64,000 nt of DNA, taken from positions 434,001 through 498,000 of the forward strand of contig SNVD02013093.1 in assembly GCA_013180625.2 (NCBI GenBank), written 5' to 3'. Under the pieces are notes generated by a model, which was given only the letters and a program-made list of their open reading frames with translations, was not told the origin of the DNA and made no database searches. This DNA comes from Boswellia sacra. Its lineage: Eukaryota > Streptophyta > Magnoliopsida > Sapindales > Burseraceae. Both the position numbers and the translations under genes were made by a program. Shown here in pieces: positions 33,236-46,100 of the stretch. Within the stretch, counting starts at the first letter, position 1. Every line of letters starts with the position of its first letter.

Positions 33236-36200
33236 ATGGCTATTTTTTTCTTAATTTTGGAATATTTGGATAGTGAGTATCCAATAGGAGATGTAGACCC
33301 TGACACAATTAGTTTAATAGGGTTGTTTCAAGCTGCTTTGTATCATTGCAAATTAGAGGTTGTAGATCATACAGATGTTAATTTCTTTGTCAGTTTACCA
33401 TGGAATGGACAGAAATATCTCATTGACAGTGACTGTAAGTTCTTGCAGTTGTTACATATGTATGGAGTTAATGGTTTGACTGAATTAAAAATCACAGTTG
33501 AGATTATTACCCACCATATTGACCCACTAGCAAAGATGTCACCCGATGACTTAAGAGGAAATGAGCCACCACAGATAGAGTTGTCAGGTGTTGTAATGAA
33601 TTCAAAAAATGAGAATGAAACTGAGTTGCCTAACCTTGAAAACTTAGAAAAAAATCCAGTAAATGAACCAACAAGTGGTGATTTATCCCCTACAAGGCTT
33701 GAAAGAGTTAGTGAGGTTGAAACTGAGTTGCCCAACTTAGTACAAAATGCTTTTGTAGAACCATCATCTACTGAGTTACCTGTTGCATGTGAGAAAGAAG
33801 TTAATGAGCATGATAATCAATTGCCCAACTTAGAAACCAATGCAGAGACTCATCCTATAGAAGTTGAGGTGCCTAATGTAGGTGAAACTGAGTTATCTAA
33901 CATTAATCCAAATGAAAATATGAGTGAATGGTCAGTAGGACAGTCAATAGGGCATAGTGAGTATGACATAGATACTGACTCTGATACAGATTATAGGCCA
34001 GAAGATAGTATAGAGTCTCAACATGATGATGCAGGGGTAGACAGTGGTAGTGGGAGTAGTGGTGAAGAGGAGTCAGCTGATGATAGCTCCCATTACCAAA
34101 GTGATGGTGAGAATTTTAAAAAACTAGTTAGTGGTTCAGATGAAGAAGAAGTAGGTAGTGCTAGAATGGCAAGGGTAGACAGGCAAAATTTATTTACTAA
34201 GGGCTTAGATGGTGAGATTATATTGAGGGTGGGGCAAACTTTTGATAATCTGAACCATTTTTGACAAGTACTAAGAAATTACTCAATTAGGAATGGTACA
34301 AAGCTTAAAAGAGTGAAAAATGAGAGGGATAGAATTACTTGTAAGTGTGCTACACAAGAATGCCCTTGGAGGATTCATGCCTCAAAAACTCAGGACCTTG
34401 TAACATTCCAAATCAAGACCTATTATCCTAAACATAAATGCTCAAAGGTACCTGACACCCCTGAGTGCACCTATACTTGGATTGCTAAAAAATATAAGGA
34501 TCATTTCAGAGAAAATCCAAACTTAGGTGTAGACTAGTTAGAGAAAGATTTGAAGAGAAGATTTGGCCTTGAACCTTCAAAATAGAAACTGTATAGGGCT
34601 AGAATGCATGCTCTTCAAATCATAAGTGAACACCATCAGAAAGCCCTTAATTTATTACATAAATATGCAAATATTGTCCAGCTTACAAACCCAGTGTCTA
34701 CTGCCTATGTGAGGGCAGATGCTGAAATGATATCTGCTTCACCAAAATTTCAGGGCTTTTTTATTAGTTTTCCTGCTCAGAGGAAAGGATTTGTTGAGGG
34801 TTGCAGGCCTTTTATTGGTGTAGATGGGTGTCACCTCAAGGGTCCACTAGGAAGGGTGCTTTTAGCTGCTGTGTCAATTGATGCCAACAATGGTATGTTC
34901 CCTCTAGCATTAGGAGTTTGTGAGGTGGAGTGTACATCAACTTGGAATTGGTTTCTTCAATTATTAGGAGAACACATAGGAGGGGTTGATGGATGTGGAC
35001 TGCCTATGACTTTCATGAGTGATAGGCAAAAGGGGATTTTTAATGCTTTAAATGAACAATGGCCATATGCATCATCAAGGTTTTGTGGTAAACACTTGTA
35101 TGATAATTTCAAGAAAGGACACAGTGGACCAGGTTTGCAATTATTATTCTGGAGGGCATGCAAGGCAGCCAATATCCTTGACTTTAAAACTGCCATGAAG
35201 GAAATCAAAGATGTAGACCCAGGTGCTTTTGACTATTTGTCAAAGATTCCTATCACCAGTTGGAGTAGACATGCGTTTGACGAAAGTTGACCATGTTACA
35301 AACAACATTACAGAGTCATTCAACTCCTGGATCAATAGACATAGAAGTCAAACTTACCTGAGCATGCTAGAGGACATCAGAAGGAAAATAATGAAGAGGA
35401 TGCAAAAAAAGTAAGCAACTTTTTTATTCCAATAGTGTACACTGTTTTCTTAATACTTTGTCATTTTATGTCATTTTTATTATTTTGTTCATTTTTTAAT
35501 TTAATTAACAGGTTTAGAGAATGCATGAGGTGGCATGGTGATGTGGGTCCCAAGATCATAACCATTGTTAATGAGAGGGGGAAATCAAGTAGAGTGATGG
35601 AGGTGATGTGGTGTGGAGATTTGGAATTTGAAGTGGTTAACAGAGGGAGGGTGTATATTGTGAGGTTAAATGAGAGATTTTGCTCATGTGGACTATTTCA
35701 AATATCTGGAATCCCTTTTACACATGCAATTGCTGCTGCAAATGAGAGGAGGATTGATGTACATCAATTTGTAGATAAGATATTGTCAAGGGATAGGCAT
35801 ATAGCATCATTACAACCTTTACATAAATCCAATTCCAAATCAAAGTGAATGGCCAGAGGTGACTTGCAATAACTTAGAGGCTCCCAAGATCAGAACCGAA
35901 ACAGGCAGGCCAAAGAAAGCAAGGAAGAGGGCAACAGATGAACCCAGCCCATCAGGCTGTCCTTTGTTTACAATGAGGTGCACAAATTGTGGTGGCTACA
36001 ACCATAATAAAAGGAGTTGCAAGTCTACCCCACAGCCAAAAAAGAAAAAGGTTATAAACTCTGTTGCTTACATTAAAGTTTTTCCTTTAATTCACTTTAC
36101 ATTCTATCCATTTTGCTAACTACTTCTTTTAATAACTTGATAATGTTTAAGGCTCGAACCTCCTCATCTCAGCAAGGTTTAGTTTCCTTATCCTAACAAC

Positions 36201-36700
36201 CCTCAAGGTCATCTCAGCAAACCCAACAGCCTCTAGCATCACTATTATCCCAACTTTCACAGCAACCCTCATCTCAGCAAGGTTTAGCTTCCTCATCCCA
36301 ACAACCCTCAAAGTCATCTCAGCAAGCCCGGCTGCCCCCCACATCATCTCAGCAAGCCCAACAGCCCCTACCATTATCATCATCCCAACTTTCATAGCAA
36401 CCTGCACATGTAACTCAAACCCCTCCACCATTGTCTCAAGCATCACAAAGTCATGGATTTACAACTCCTCTATCCTCACAACAATCAATGGGGTCAAGCA
36501 CATCCAGAAAAGGGAGAGGTAAAGAAAGAGTTAACTTTTATACGCATAGAAGTCAAAAATTTTGTTTAAGTTTCCTGTGATTCTTACTTATTCATCTTTT
36601 TATTTACAGTCACAAGGTGGTTCAGACAAGACAACCATTAAAGATCAAGCTAAATTCTCCTGGGAGTGTGGTACAAACTTCCATTTTTTTGTTATTTTGT
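33236..36700 (+). pseudogene. MURA-like MULE transposase, disabled by stops and frameshifts
   Basis: The N-terminal part (33236-34264) has a MuDR PB1-like start (EYPIGDVDPDTISLIGLFQA) and a long acidic Ser/Asp/Glu region. The DNA-binding MuDR domain follows (KCATQECPWRIHASK; KHKCSK) and the MULE transposase core FIGVDGCHLKGPLGRVLLAA, MSDRQKGIFNAL and ITESFNSWI, which should hold the DDE residues. Same-frame stops occur at 34262, 34535 and 34583. A frameshift near 35280 links SWSRHAFDES to KVDHVTNN, and another lies near 35800-35830. An intron 35411-35511 is well supported. The SWIM finger reads FCSCGLFQISGIPFTHA: the third zinc Cys is Phe. A CCHC knuckle (CTNCGGYNHNKRSC) remains. The C-terminus is Gln/Ser-rich. 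Confidence 0.88.
36164..36402 (+). repeat. Imperfect tandem repeat coding a Ser/Gln/Pro-rich tail
   Basis: Two units starting CATCTCAGCAAGGTTTAG (about 36166 and 36271) repeat with one internal expansion. In frame with the transposase tail they read SSQQGL...QQPS, with TAA and TAG stops included. Confidence 0.7.
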
Positions 36701-37092
36701 ATGGTGAGGGTTTGGTTGCTATTTATTTTGTAAATGAGCTAGAACAGTCCTCTATGTCCAGTGTGCTGTAAGTTAGGGCATAGTCATATCATTATTTTGA
36801 AAATATTGTTATGCTACATATGGCACCATAGCATTGTACACATAGGACATAATATTTAGAACAAGAACTGTTAACAGGTTTGCAAAGCTTGTAATTTTAC
36901 TTCTTTTGATAATGGCAATATGGTTGTCTACTTTAGTACAATTTCAGTTTGCTTATGTGTATGTCACTAACATACTAACACATCATTTCATATTGCATTT
37001 TGTTCCACATATATTGCTTATCATTACATTACAAGGCATGCAAAGGAAAAAAATACACTGGACACTTGAACAATAATTGCCCTACATTAACT

Positions 37093-37536
37093 TTACAAGG
37101 CATGCAAGTGAACACTTAGGAAAATGTACACTATACACTTCAACAACATCACAATCTTTTTCATTTCCTCATTCATTTGTATGACCATCTCATTGCTTCT
37201 GAGCAATTGCTTCAAATCATGTTGCATATCTCTGATAATATGGTCACTGCCATCCATTTCGTGGCCATGAACATGACACCAGTCTTCAGTCAAAGTTATT
37301 TCATCATTGTCAGGCTCCCACCACCTGTAGAAGTTGCATGTTCCAGTTTTGCATACAAAATATAGCTTACTAGGATTTTTGGAAGATTCAGATATCATAA
37401 CTGCTGCCTTTGCATCACACTTGCATTTTCTATTCTTGAATTTGATTGTGTGCCCGTTGATCATTTTACTTCTCTCATTTTTATAACTTGATGTGTTGCT
37501 ACTGGCCCTTGCATAACTTGAGGATGACTGACTCAT
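37093..37536 (-). CDS. GRF-type zinc-finger protein encoded by the MULE
   Basis: 147 residues, intact. A Ser-rich start (MSQSSSSYARASSNTSSYKN) precedes a GRF-type zinc finger at about 38-75: CKCDAKAAVMISESSKNPSK then LYFVCKTGTCNFYRWWEPD, with Cys38, Cys40, Cys62 and Cys67 as likely ligands. A charged, probably coiled helix follows (about 97-125, RDMQHDLKQLLRSNEMVIQM) and then a hydrophobic end (about 129-147). Zf-GRF domains bind single-stranded nucleic acid in better-studied proteins; in plants this small architecture is common next to transposons. It lies inside the MULE inverted repeats on the opposite strand, in the position that the second gene has in MuDR. Whether it is expressed or helps transposition is unknown. 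Confidence 0.75.
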   Translation of the reverse strand: MSQSSSSYARASSNTSSYKNERSKMINGHTIKFKNRKCKCDAKAAVMISESSKNPSKLYFVCKTGTCNFYRWWEPDNDEITLTEDWCHVHGHEMDGSDHIIRDMQHDLKQLLRSNEMVIQMNEEMKKIVMLLKCIVYIFLSVHLHAL

Positions 37537-37979
37537 TGCAATGGCTATTGCTGTTTGATGTGTTGTTGTTGTTTTAGATGAATGTTGTGTTGTTTTAAGA
37601 TTGAAAGAGTTGTAGAACTGCAGATCGATTATTAGATGTTGCTGTGAGATTGAATGAGTTGTAGGTTTGGAAATGCAAGAGTGAGTGGGCAGAGTAGAAT
37701 GCAGATGAACTCAGGGGATGAGTTTCATGAATTTATAGCGTAGGCATTTATGTCTTGCATGAGCAGGGACATAAACAGGCAACGGCTAGGATAAAATTTT
37801 AAACTGATGAAGGGTAAAATTATCATTTAAATAAGCTTTTGGGTAGGGGCATTAATTTCATTTTAACAGGGGCAAAGTAGATATTTCGTATCCCCTTGTT
37901 AATTCAAATCTTGCACATGCTTTTCAACAACTGCTGTTAGGGATACTATGGTAATTAGACGCATATTGGATGGAAAAGT

Positions 37980-38108
37980 AATCTTAATTAACGGAGATTT
38001 TAACGGAAGGGTGGTCAATGACGACTTTTCACAAGTGCAGGGGTATCGATGACAAAAAGTGTCAAAGTTTGTGTGCGAATGTAGAGGGGTGGTCCGTGAT
38101 ATTTGCCC
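37980..38108 (-). repeat. MULE right terminal inverted repeat
   Basis: Inverted partner of 32292-32425, ending GTGATATTTGCCC directly before the TTTTTTTGG duplication. Confidence 0.9.
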
Positions 38109-38168
38109 TTTTTTTGGCGCTGCGGCTTCACTTTGCTGGTGCTATAACTTTGCGAAAAGAATTTTTGC

Positions 38169-38280
38169 GCTGCAGCCTCAAAGACTCAAGCTATGGCTTC
38201 AACTTATTGTTCACCGGAAAGAATTCTAGTGCTGCAACCTCAAAGACTTGAGTTGCAACTTCGACTTTCTGTTCACCTTT
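38169..38280 (+). repeat. Two tandem copies of a 62-bp unit
   Basis: Units start GCTGCAGCCTCAAAGACT (38169) and GCTGCAACCTCAAAGACT (38231) and run through TTGTTCACC / CTGTTCACC. They lie just outside the MULE and probably belong to the older LTR that it entered. Confidence 0.65.
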
Positions 38281-38571
38281 TCTCTGCTGACTGCAACTTT
38301 AGCTTGTTGTGTGAACCAACTTTTGCCTTAATGATGAATTCCCAGAAAGCCAAATTCTCGCAAAAACAATTTTTTTTTTTAAAAAAAAAGCTAAATACAA
38401 AGTATTAGAGATGAAAGTAAAATTAGAAGTAAAGAACATTATTTTGGGAATTAAATGAGGTTTAATGAAAAAATAATATTAAATTAGCATTTTTAATGGA
38501 AAGAACTTAGAGATGGGCGCTAAAGAGTTAAAAATAGGGGCTAAATAAAACTATTTAAAGGAAAACAAAAA

Positions 38572-39216
38572 GAGTAATTAACATTGTTACCCTCAACGTT
38601 TGGGCGAAATAACACTCTCTTCTAAACCTTCGGCAAAGTAATGTAAAAACCTCTAATTTTCAAATACCATTAGTTCATCTATTAAACGTATTATAGAAAG
38701 ACAATTTTGCTCTTATTTATATTATAAGATTTATTTATTTATTTCTCTTTATAATGGAGAAAAATTTTAAAACATTAATTTTTATTTACAAACTATTTTT
38801 TTAAATGGTTTATTTGCAAACCATTTTCTTTTTAATTTTATTTTTAAAAAATAAAAATTTTAAAAAATAAAAATTAGAAAGAAAACCAGTTAGACTACCA
38901 TTTTTATTTATCTACAAACCATTTTCTTTTTAATTTTTATTTTTAAAAATCACTTTTTACAAACCATTTTCTATAAAATTTTAAAAAATATAAATTTTTC
39001 GAGTCCTGTTGGTGTTTTTAAAATTTATCTCCTATATAAAGAGAAATAAATAAATAAATCTTATAACATAAATAAGGGCAAAATTGTCTTCCTGTAATAT
39101 ATTTAATGAATGGATTAACGATATTTAAAAATTAGAGAACTGTATGTTACTTCTCCGAAGGTTGAGGAGAGAGTGTTACTTCGTGTAAACGTTGGAGGTG
39201 ACAATATTAATTACTC
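38572..39216. mobile_element. Foldback MULE-type MITE (645 bp)
   Basis: The left end GAGTAATTAACATTGT and the right end ATATTAATTACTC begin inverted repeats alignable over about 200 bp each, covering most of the element. Both sides are flanked by AAAACAAAAA (38562-38571 and 39217-39226), a 10-bp duplication, though of low complexity. No coding capacity. Confidence 0.78.
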
Positions 39217-40904
39217 AAAACAAAAAACATAAAAAAAATCAGAAAAGTTTTAGAGGAAATCTACAAGATTTTGCCCTAGTAAAATAAGAAGGTTTACCTT
39301 ATATTACATTTTTTATTCTCTCTCTCTCTCTCTCTATCATATTTTTGGAAACAAGAAAGAAAGTAGAAACTACAAATTGTCTCAATGGGCTTGTTAGATA
39401 CCTTGACAACGTCAGATAATTGTCAAACAATGTTAAAGGTACGTCTAACAAAGTGTGAAGTAATCCAACAATATTATATGCTAATTGAATTATTTTCAAT
39501 ATATGTAAAGAGAGTTAGAAATAGATTTTGGTATTTAAAATTGAACTTGGCTGCAAGAGCTAAATTTTTAAAATGTTTACTTTGCAAAGGGAGTTCTCAA
39601 AACTTTTGTACATTTGATGTTTCTCATATATTTTCGAAAATTTTGGCTCGAGATGTTGAAGGGCCGTCCTGAGCCCAATAAGTATCCGGCTTAAACGAAC
39701 TTGGGCCCAATATGGCCCATATATCATGACTGTGACACAATGCATTTGTTGATAAGAAAACCCAATTACTTTTGATGAAAATTTGGTATATTCACTTGTA
39801 AACATTACGTTTAAGTGTGTCTTTATCTATTCTAACATTTGATGGTTTTTCTTTTATTTTCCTTTTTCGTAAGAGTCATAGAAAAAATAAATTACATGAA
39901 TTGTCAAATTTATAAACCGTACAGCAAATCATACAAAAGTGCGATAGCCACAAAACAAAGTCAGGCAACTGTGATTTACGAGCGCCAATCAAAATCTCTC
40001 TCTCCTATACTCGAATTATATAAACAAGACACATACACCAAAAAGAAAAAGAAAAAGAAAAGGATAAAGATATAGAATATGATGTGCAATTTTTGACAAT
40101 TCCAAGTTACTTCATTTTATTAGAATTCTCACGTTTTCTTACACTTTCTCACAAAACAAATAGTCTTGAATCATAAATTTCGTAAAATAACTTTTAATTC
40201 TGTAGTTTTGCTTCATTCATGCAAAAATGTAAAACCGAAAGTGAAGAAAAGAAAACACACATAAAGTAGATAAAACGTCAAATCTTATAACATAAGCGAG
40301 ACACAAATCATCAACATTTTATTTATCTATCTTCGTATAATTAGGGTTTAAACAAACTTAAAACATGGAAACACATTTTCTACGTTAGAACTCAACCGAT
40401 AACAAATCATGGAACTTGCTTTTCATATGGGAAACGAGGATTGTGAGAAAAACACTACGCAAGCACATTCGTTTGCATGATTGTGTCCGCCAGTTTTTGA
40501 ATATGTCTAATCACTGACTAGTTTGGCACAAGTGTTGAAATAATGTACAAAATTGGGGTGAAGAATGAGAGTTTTTTGAGCCTCAGCCGATTGACCAAAA
40601 TGGTTTTCTCCTTTAGAAAAGTAAATAAATAAAGAAATGAAAAAGTCAATAGTTTTAGCCGACACAGCTAGCAGGACCTAAAGATACGGCATAAATTAAT
40701 TTTGAAAACATTCACGAATATCCCCGTTAAGGATTAGGCTACTGTAAATCTACAAATTTTCAAAATTAACACTTTAATCCCTATGTAACATATATGTAAT
40801 AAAGATGAAAATCGGGCACACAAATCCATGGACGGGCGATACCAAACCTAATAAGGCAAGTCGAGGACAAAAATTTTGAACCCTCGATAGGGCTTGGAAT
40901 ACCT

Positions 40905-41466
40905 ATAAGACATATTTGCTATGCTGTATAATAATGTATGAGATAGCATAAATTTATTTGGATTAGATTGGATTGAATAATATAGAATAAGATTAGATAA
41001 GATATAATACTATAATATGTTTGGTAGAGTATTGTATTAGATAAAACGTAAAAATAAATTATAACATGAAAAGTTTAATTTAAATATAAAATAAATTTAA
41101 ATAATAATTAAAATTATTTTTGAAATAAAATTTGAATTATTAAATTTTTTATTTATTTAAATAATTAATTTTTATTTAAATATCTAATAAATTATTTATT
41201 AATTATATAAATATTTAATTTATCTAATTTTTTGGTATTTATTAGTGAAAATTGAGACAAAAATAAGTTTATACGGTGTTAACCCATAGGTAGATTTGGT
41301 ATAAAAACGCTCAACTTTTATACAAACAGTACCGCTACAATACCCGCTATAGTGTCGCTACAGTACCCGTGTTATACTATACAGTCCCGCTCAAAATCTG
41401 ACCAAACGCAGTATAATTTCTTAATGCTGTACTATGCGGTGCTATATAACGCATCAAACACGCCCA
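40905..41466. mobile_element. Probable MITE with diverged terminal repeats
   Basis: Left ACATATTTGCTATGCTGTAT and right complement CGTGTTTGATGCGTTATATA are similar inverted termini enclosing AT-rich DNA. The target duplication was not resolved, so the boundaries are approximate. Confidence 0.4.
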
Positions 41467-41642
41467 TAAGTCCTAACTTTTCATGAGTCTAGTTTTAGGA
41501 CTAGGCAAACTTGTCAAACCGAACCTAAACCCAAGTCTACTTCAAATTATTTTTTTTAATAGAAATTATTAAAAACACCATCTAAAGCCACCAATCCGAG
41601 GGTATCATACTAATAAGACAAGAATAGGATTAAAAAAATATA

Positions 41643-42215
41643 GGATCAATTTCACAAATGTCTTTTGAGATTTGTCAAAATCTCACATAATCACCTCTAG
41701 TTCTAAAAATCTGACATACCTCTCATCTTTGTTAACAGCAGTTAAAAATTCTATTTAAAAAATATAAATTTTACAAAATTACCAATAGTTTATTATTAAA
41801 AAATTTAAAATAACAAAAAATTAAAATTAGAAAAATAAAGAAATTATCCTAAAAGACTTAAACATTATAAGACAATTCTTTACATGCAAATGCGACAAAT
41901 TTTTTATTATTTCAAGATTTTAATAAATGATTTTAGTTTAGGTTTTTTAATAATTTTTTTAAGTTTATGTATCATTTATTTTTGTAGTACTTTTTTAAAT
42001 ATTTTTAAGATAGCTATTGATAAAAGACTATTAGCATATTTTATGTTTTATTTTAACATTTTTAATACTCAACTATGGGTAATTTAAATAATTTATATTT
42101 TTTTAACAAAAATTTTAATGGTTTGTAACGATAAGGGAGATATGCTGGATTTTAAAACCAAAAGTGATCACGTGAGATTTCGATAAATCTCAATAGAGGT
42201 TTGAAAAATTAACCC
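41643..42215. mobile_element. Foldback MULE-type MITE (about 573 bp)
   Basis: Inverted repeats of about 95 bp: left GGATCAATTTCACAAATGTC pairs with right GGGTTAATTTTTCAAACCTC, and GAGATTT-TC-AAATCTCAC occurs in both arms. The flanks AAAAATATA and AAATATATA match at 8 of 9 positions. AT-rich interior without a gene. Confidence 0.65.
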
Positions 42216-42406
42216 AAATATATATAGGGAAATATCAACACTAATTTTTAACACAATATTTATAGCTATTGATCTCACAAAATCTAATGATTAAGAGTGA
42301 AAGTCAACAAATTGTAATTAATATTACTAATTCATCAATCATCTCAATCATTAAATTTTGCAGATCAATGACTAGAAATTTGTATATAATTTTATGTCAA
42401 AAAATC

Positions 42407-42444
<38 letters not shown>
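42407..42444 (+). repeat. Compound (TA)n(GA)n microsatellite
   Basis: About eleven TA units followed directly by eight or more GA units. Confidence 0.9.
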
Positions 42445-43171
42445 TGCGCACGCACAATCCTAGATCCCCATGCATAGAAAATATTGAGACTTAAACTTGT
42501 GATGAATGTGTATATATACGAGACAACTCACTGTTATCTTGTTTCTAGAAGAAATCAGAAGGATTAACGATTAGTTCTGGAAACCTGTGGACCTCAGATT
42601 AAATTCCAAACTCTTGGGGGGCTTGAGAAATCTGAATAATTTAATATAAAGTTAGAAAAATAAAATAAAGAAAACAAAGCATCACAACAATTAACCAGTA
42701 GAAAAGAGGCAGCTAGTAACTCACGCTTTCTCAGGGTCCTTTTCAAAAGGCCTGCTGTCCTCTCATCGTGGACAGTTTCTCTTGTTTTGCTTGAATTCTA
42801 TTTCTTTGAAAATTCTCCCTCCCCCTTTTTCTCCTTTCTTTGTTTTCAAGTTTTCTTTTGGTGGTTAGCTAACAACTTATGAACATAAAATTAATCAATT
42901 GCTTCTCTTTTGTGTCCTTGTTTATTACTTTCCTAGGAGATTAATGTCACTTCAGCTAACAACTAGTTATCAAATTATTAAAACCACTTTTGCAAAAGCC
43001 TGCATCCATGTTCAATGGTGTGTTAACAGGAACAGGTAATGTGTCTTCTATGATTGATTTTGAATTTGTCTATAAGGGACTCCCACTATGATGATCAATA
43101 TTCAATACCAGTTGAATTTGGTTGCTTCTGAGGCTTCTTGTTATCAATTCAAGTAACACAAAGTTGATCAA

Positions 43172-46100
43172 ATGAGGATGTCCAAAGTTTCTATCAAGCT
43201 GGTTTCATCAGGTCATTACATATGGATTCTAGTTTTCTTAACTGTTATGGTATTGTTGGGAGCTTTATCAAGATCAAGTTTTGAAAACAAGTTTTCTGAT
43301 GCTAGCAACAAATCTCAATTCCCAACAAGAGTTGCGACAAAAGGTGCAGGCTACCCTCCTGTTTTGGCATATTGGATTTGTGGCAGCAATGGAGACAGCA
43401 AGAGAATTTTGAGGCTAGTGAAGGCATTATATCATCCTAGAAACCAGTACTTGTTACAACTTGATGCCGGATCATCGGAGCTGGAGAGGGCAGAGCTGGC
43501 TCTCTCAGTTCAATCTGAAATTGTTTTCAAAGCTTTTGGGAATGTTGATGTTGTTGGACAAAGTTATGCCCTTGACAAGATGGGAGCTTCAGCTCTTTCT
43601 GCTGTTCTTCATGCTGCTGCTTTGCTGCTGAAGATTGGTCCAGACTGGGATTGGTTCATCCCCCTAAGCGCTTCTGACTACCCACTTATGAGCCAAGATG
43701 GTAAATGCTATACTATCAACTTTTATATTTACTTAATTTTGATCTATTTGTTATGTGCTACATTGCTAACAATAGCATATTGGGAAAGTTGAGACCATTA
43801 AAAATAAGGCTAAAGAGCAATTCTCATTCAAATTTGTTCATCCTTGAACTTGCATTAGTTGGACAATGTTAATCAAACTGGTGTTTGGAAATCTAGCTGG
43901 TTACTTGGAGCTCAAAATTCTGTTGGAAATGAATACTCAAAAGAGCTGCTTGAACTTGCAGGGCATAACAGAATCTTCCAAATGTTAGCTCAGTGAAATC
44001 TACTTCTCCTAAGCTATAAACTATTTGTTATTACTCACTGGAAAGCACTAATTGTTGTTGTTTACATCTTTGAAAGTGTTTCAATTTATTCAACCAAACC
44101 AAATCCATCAAGCTACTCTTTCTTAGACTTCTTCAAATTCAGGTAATTTCCTTGGTAACATTTATTTAATTCTGGTCATATAACCTTAGTTTGACTAAAA
44201 TTCGATTTCTAAGACCTCTTGTACAACTCTAACAGAGCCAAGTACTCACCTGTAATCGCTTACCAATATTATATCTTCTAGTCAACATTTATCTACCATA
44301 TTCATTAATTTTCTTTGAAAAATCTTGGCAGCAATGTGGCTTTGATTGTGTACTTTGTTATGAGCAGGCTTCATTTGCTAATCTGTAGAGAATATTTAGT
44401 AACTCTTGTAGTATGCAACGGATTATCCTATAAATTAAATAGCATATGAAATAGACTAATATAACATAGCAGGTTGAGTTGAGATGAGATGAGCTCAATT
44501 GAATTACTAGCATGCTTTGAGAATATGTGTGTGTGTGTGTTGAAGTAATGGGAGCACCATGAAGATTAGATTTTGCTTATCATTAACCCAAGTTTACAAG
44601 ACCCTTTTTTGGTGCAAATTGACCCATCAACTCCTTAGTTCTGAATATTTGGTCTATTTGCAGATCTACTTCATGCTTTCACTTTCTTGCCCAGGGATTT
44701 CAACTTTATTGATTATACTACTAACAGTGGCTGGAAGGAGTAAGCAAACTGAATTACTATCTATGTTTAACTTGTGTTTGTTTTATTTATTTATTTATTT
44801 ATTTTTGTTAGACTTAAAAATAAATGTTTGGTCCTTACTTAGTAGTTTAAGTTTTTTAGATAAATGATTTTTTTTTTTTTTAACATAGTATAGAGTTATG
44901 TTTCCTAAACAATTTGTACACTAAACTTCCAATATTAAAAAATTACAATTGTCAGGCAAACTTGAGCAAGGAGAGGTTTTAAAAATTCTAGCTTGACAAA
45001 CTCTAAATGTTGTTAAGAAAATACTTATTAAGTTGATTAAAATTCTTTTTGGGTAACTTCCACCAGATAAAAAGAAACAGGGCAATTTTGTTTACTATTT
45101 GAATCTCCTCACTTTTTGCCTTTTCAAAGTATTGTTGTCATCCTTGCTTTATATAATAGATAATTATATGTGATCTCCCTAAACATTTATATAAAAAGAA
45201 AAATTATCTGGGAGCCTCTGTCGTCAAGAAACCTAATGCAGATTTTAACTTCTTTAATAGAGAGAAGGTTGATTGGCTATATTTCTTTAGAAACAGAGTA
45301 TAATCTTTAAATCTGGGGTGAAATTGAGCTAAGGTCACTTTAATTTACCCATAGAATATGGAAAGACATTTAAGGTCCTTCATATTTGGTGAAGTAGAAG
45401 TCCCTAAGTGTGAAATTGTGAAATTGTTAACCATTTTCTTAAGTACTATTTTATCTGAAATTTAATCAAATTAATAAAATTAACATGCCTCTATGGAGAA
45501 TAGTTAATAAGGGTGCGCCAAACATACATTCATGTCACTATTTCCTATATTTTGGATCTTTAAATCGCTATTTCAAATCTATAAGCTAGTGTCTATTTTA
45601 CCAAAAATAAAGATCATGAATATCATTACGCCATAGGAAATTTTCATTTATGATGAAGCTAGATTCTTCTCATATTTGCAATGCAAAATAAAGTAATATG
45701 TACTTCAAGTTTCAATTTCTCAGCATTTTTAATCAAATTAATTTTCTCGAAACTCAAGAAGGAAACTGATTCAATTTGGTGATTGCAGGAGGCTGAAGAT
45801 TGACCAAATTGTTATAGACCCTAATTTATATTATAAAGAGAATACTCCAATTATGCATGCAGTTGAAACTCGAACAACCCCAGATGCTTTCAAGATCTTT
45901 GGAGGTCAGTTTCCTTTCAATTAACTTCATTCAACTTTTATTATCATGAATTACCAAATACTTCATTAAATTTAGATACATATTTTGTGTTATATGTACA
46001 ATTTTTATGGGCCTTTGCTTTAATATAACAACAGATTCAGTTTTTATTAAATAAAAGGTCATACTAATAATATTTATATCATATTTTATTATAAATTTGA

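Larger units (their letters stand above)
32292..38108 (+). mobile_element. MuDR-like MULE transposon, 5,817 bp, with decayed transposase
   Basis: It is flanked by a perfect 9-bp duplication TTTTTTTGG (32283-32291 and 38109-38117). Both termini read GGGCAAATATCACGGACCAC inward, and the inverted repeats can be aligned over about 130 bp (32292-32425 and 37980-38108). The element encodes a MURA-like transposase on the plus strand, now a pseudogene, and a GRF-type zinc-finger protein on the minus strand, convergent with it. Confidence 0.95.
38118..43171. other. Intergenic region dominated by MITEs
   Basis: Between the MULE and the GT14 gene. It contains two resolved foldback elements (38572-39216, 41643-42215), a likely third (about 40905-41466), a (TA)n(GA)n microsatellite and the GT14 leader region from about 42750, whose CT-rich stretch at 42815-42850 looks like a plant 5'UTR. 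No further coding gene is credible. Confidence 0.55.

Noticed and set aside
36147..36446. 99-codon minus frame
   Set aside because: Shadow of the Ser/Gln-rich tandem repeat at the end of the MULE transposase.
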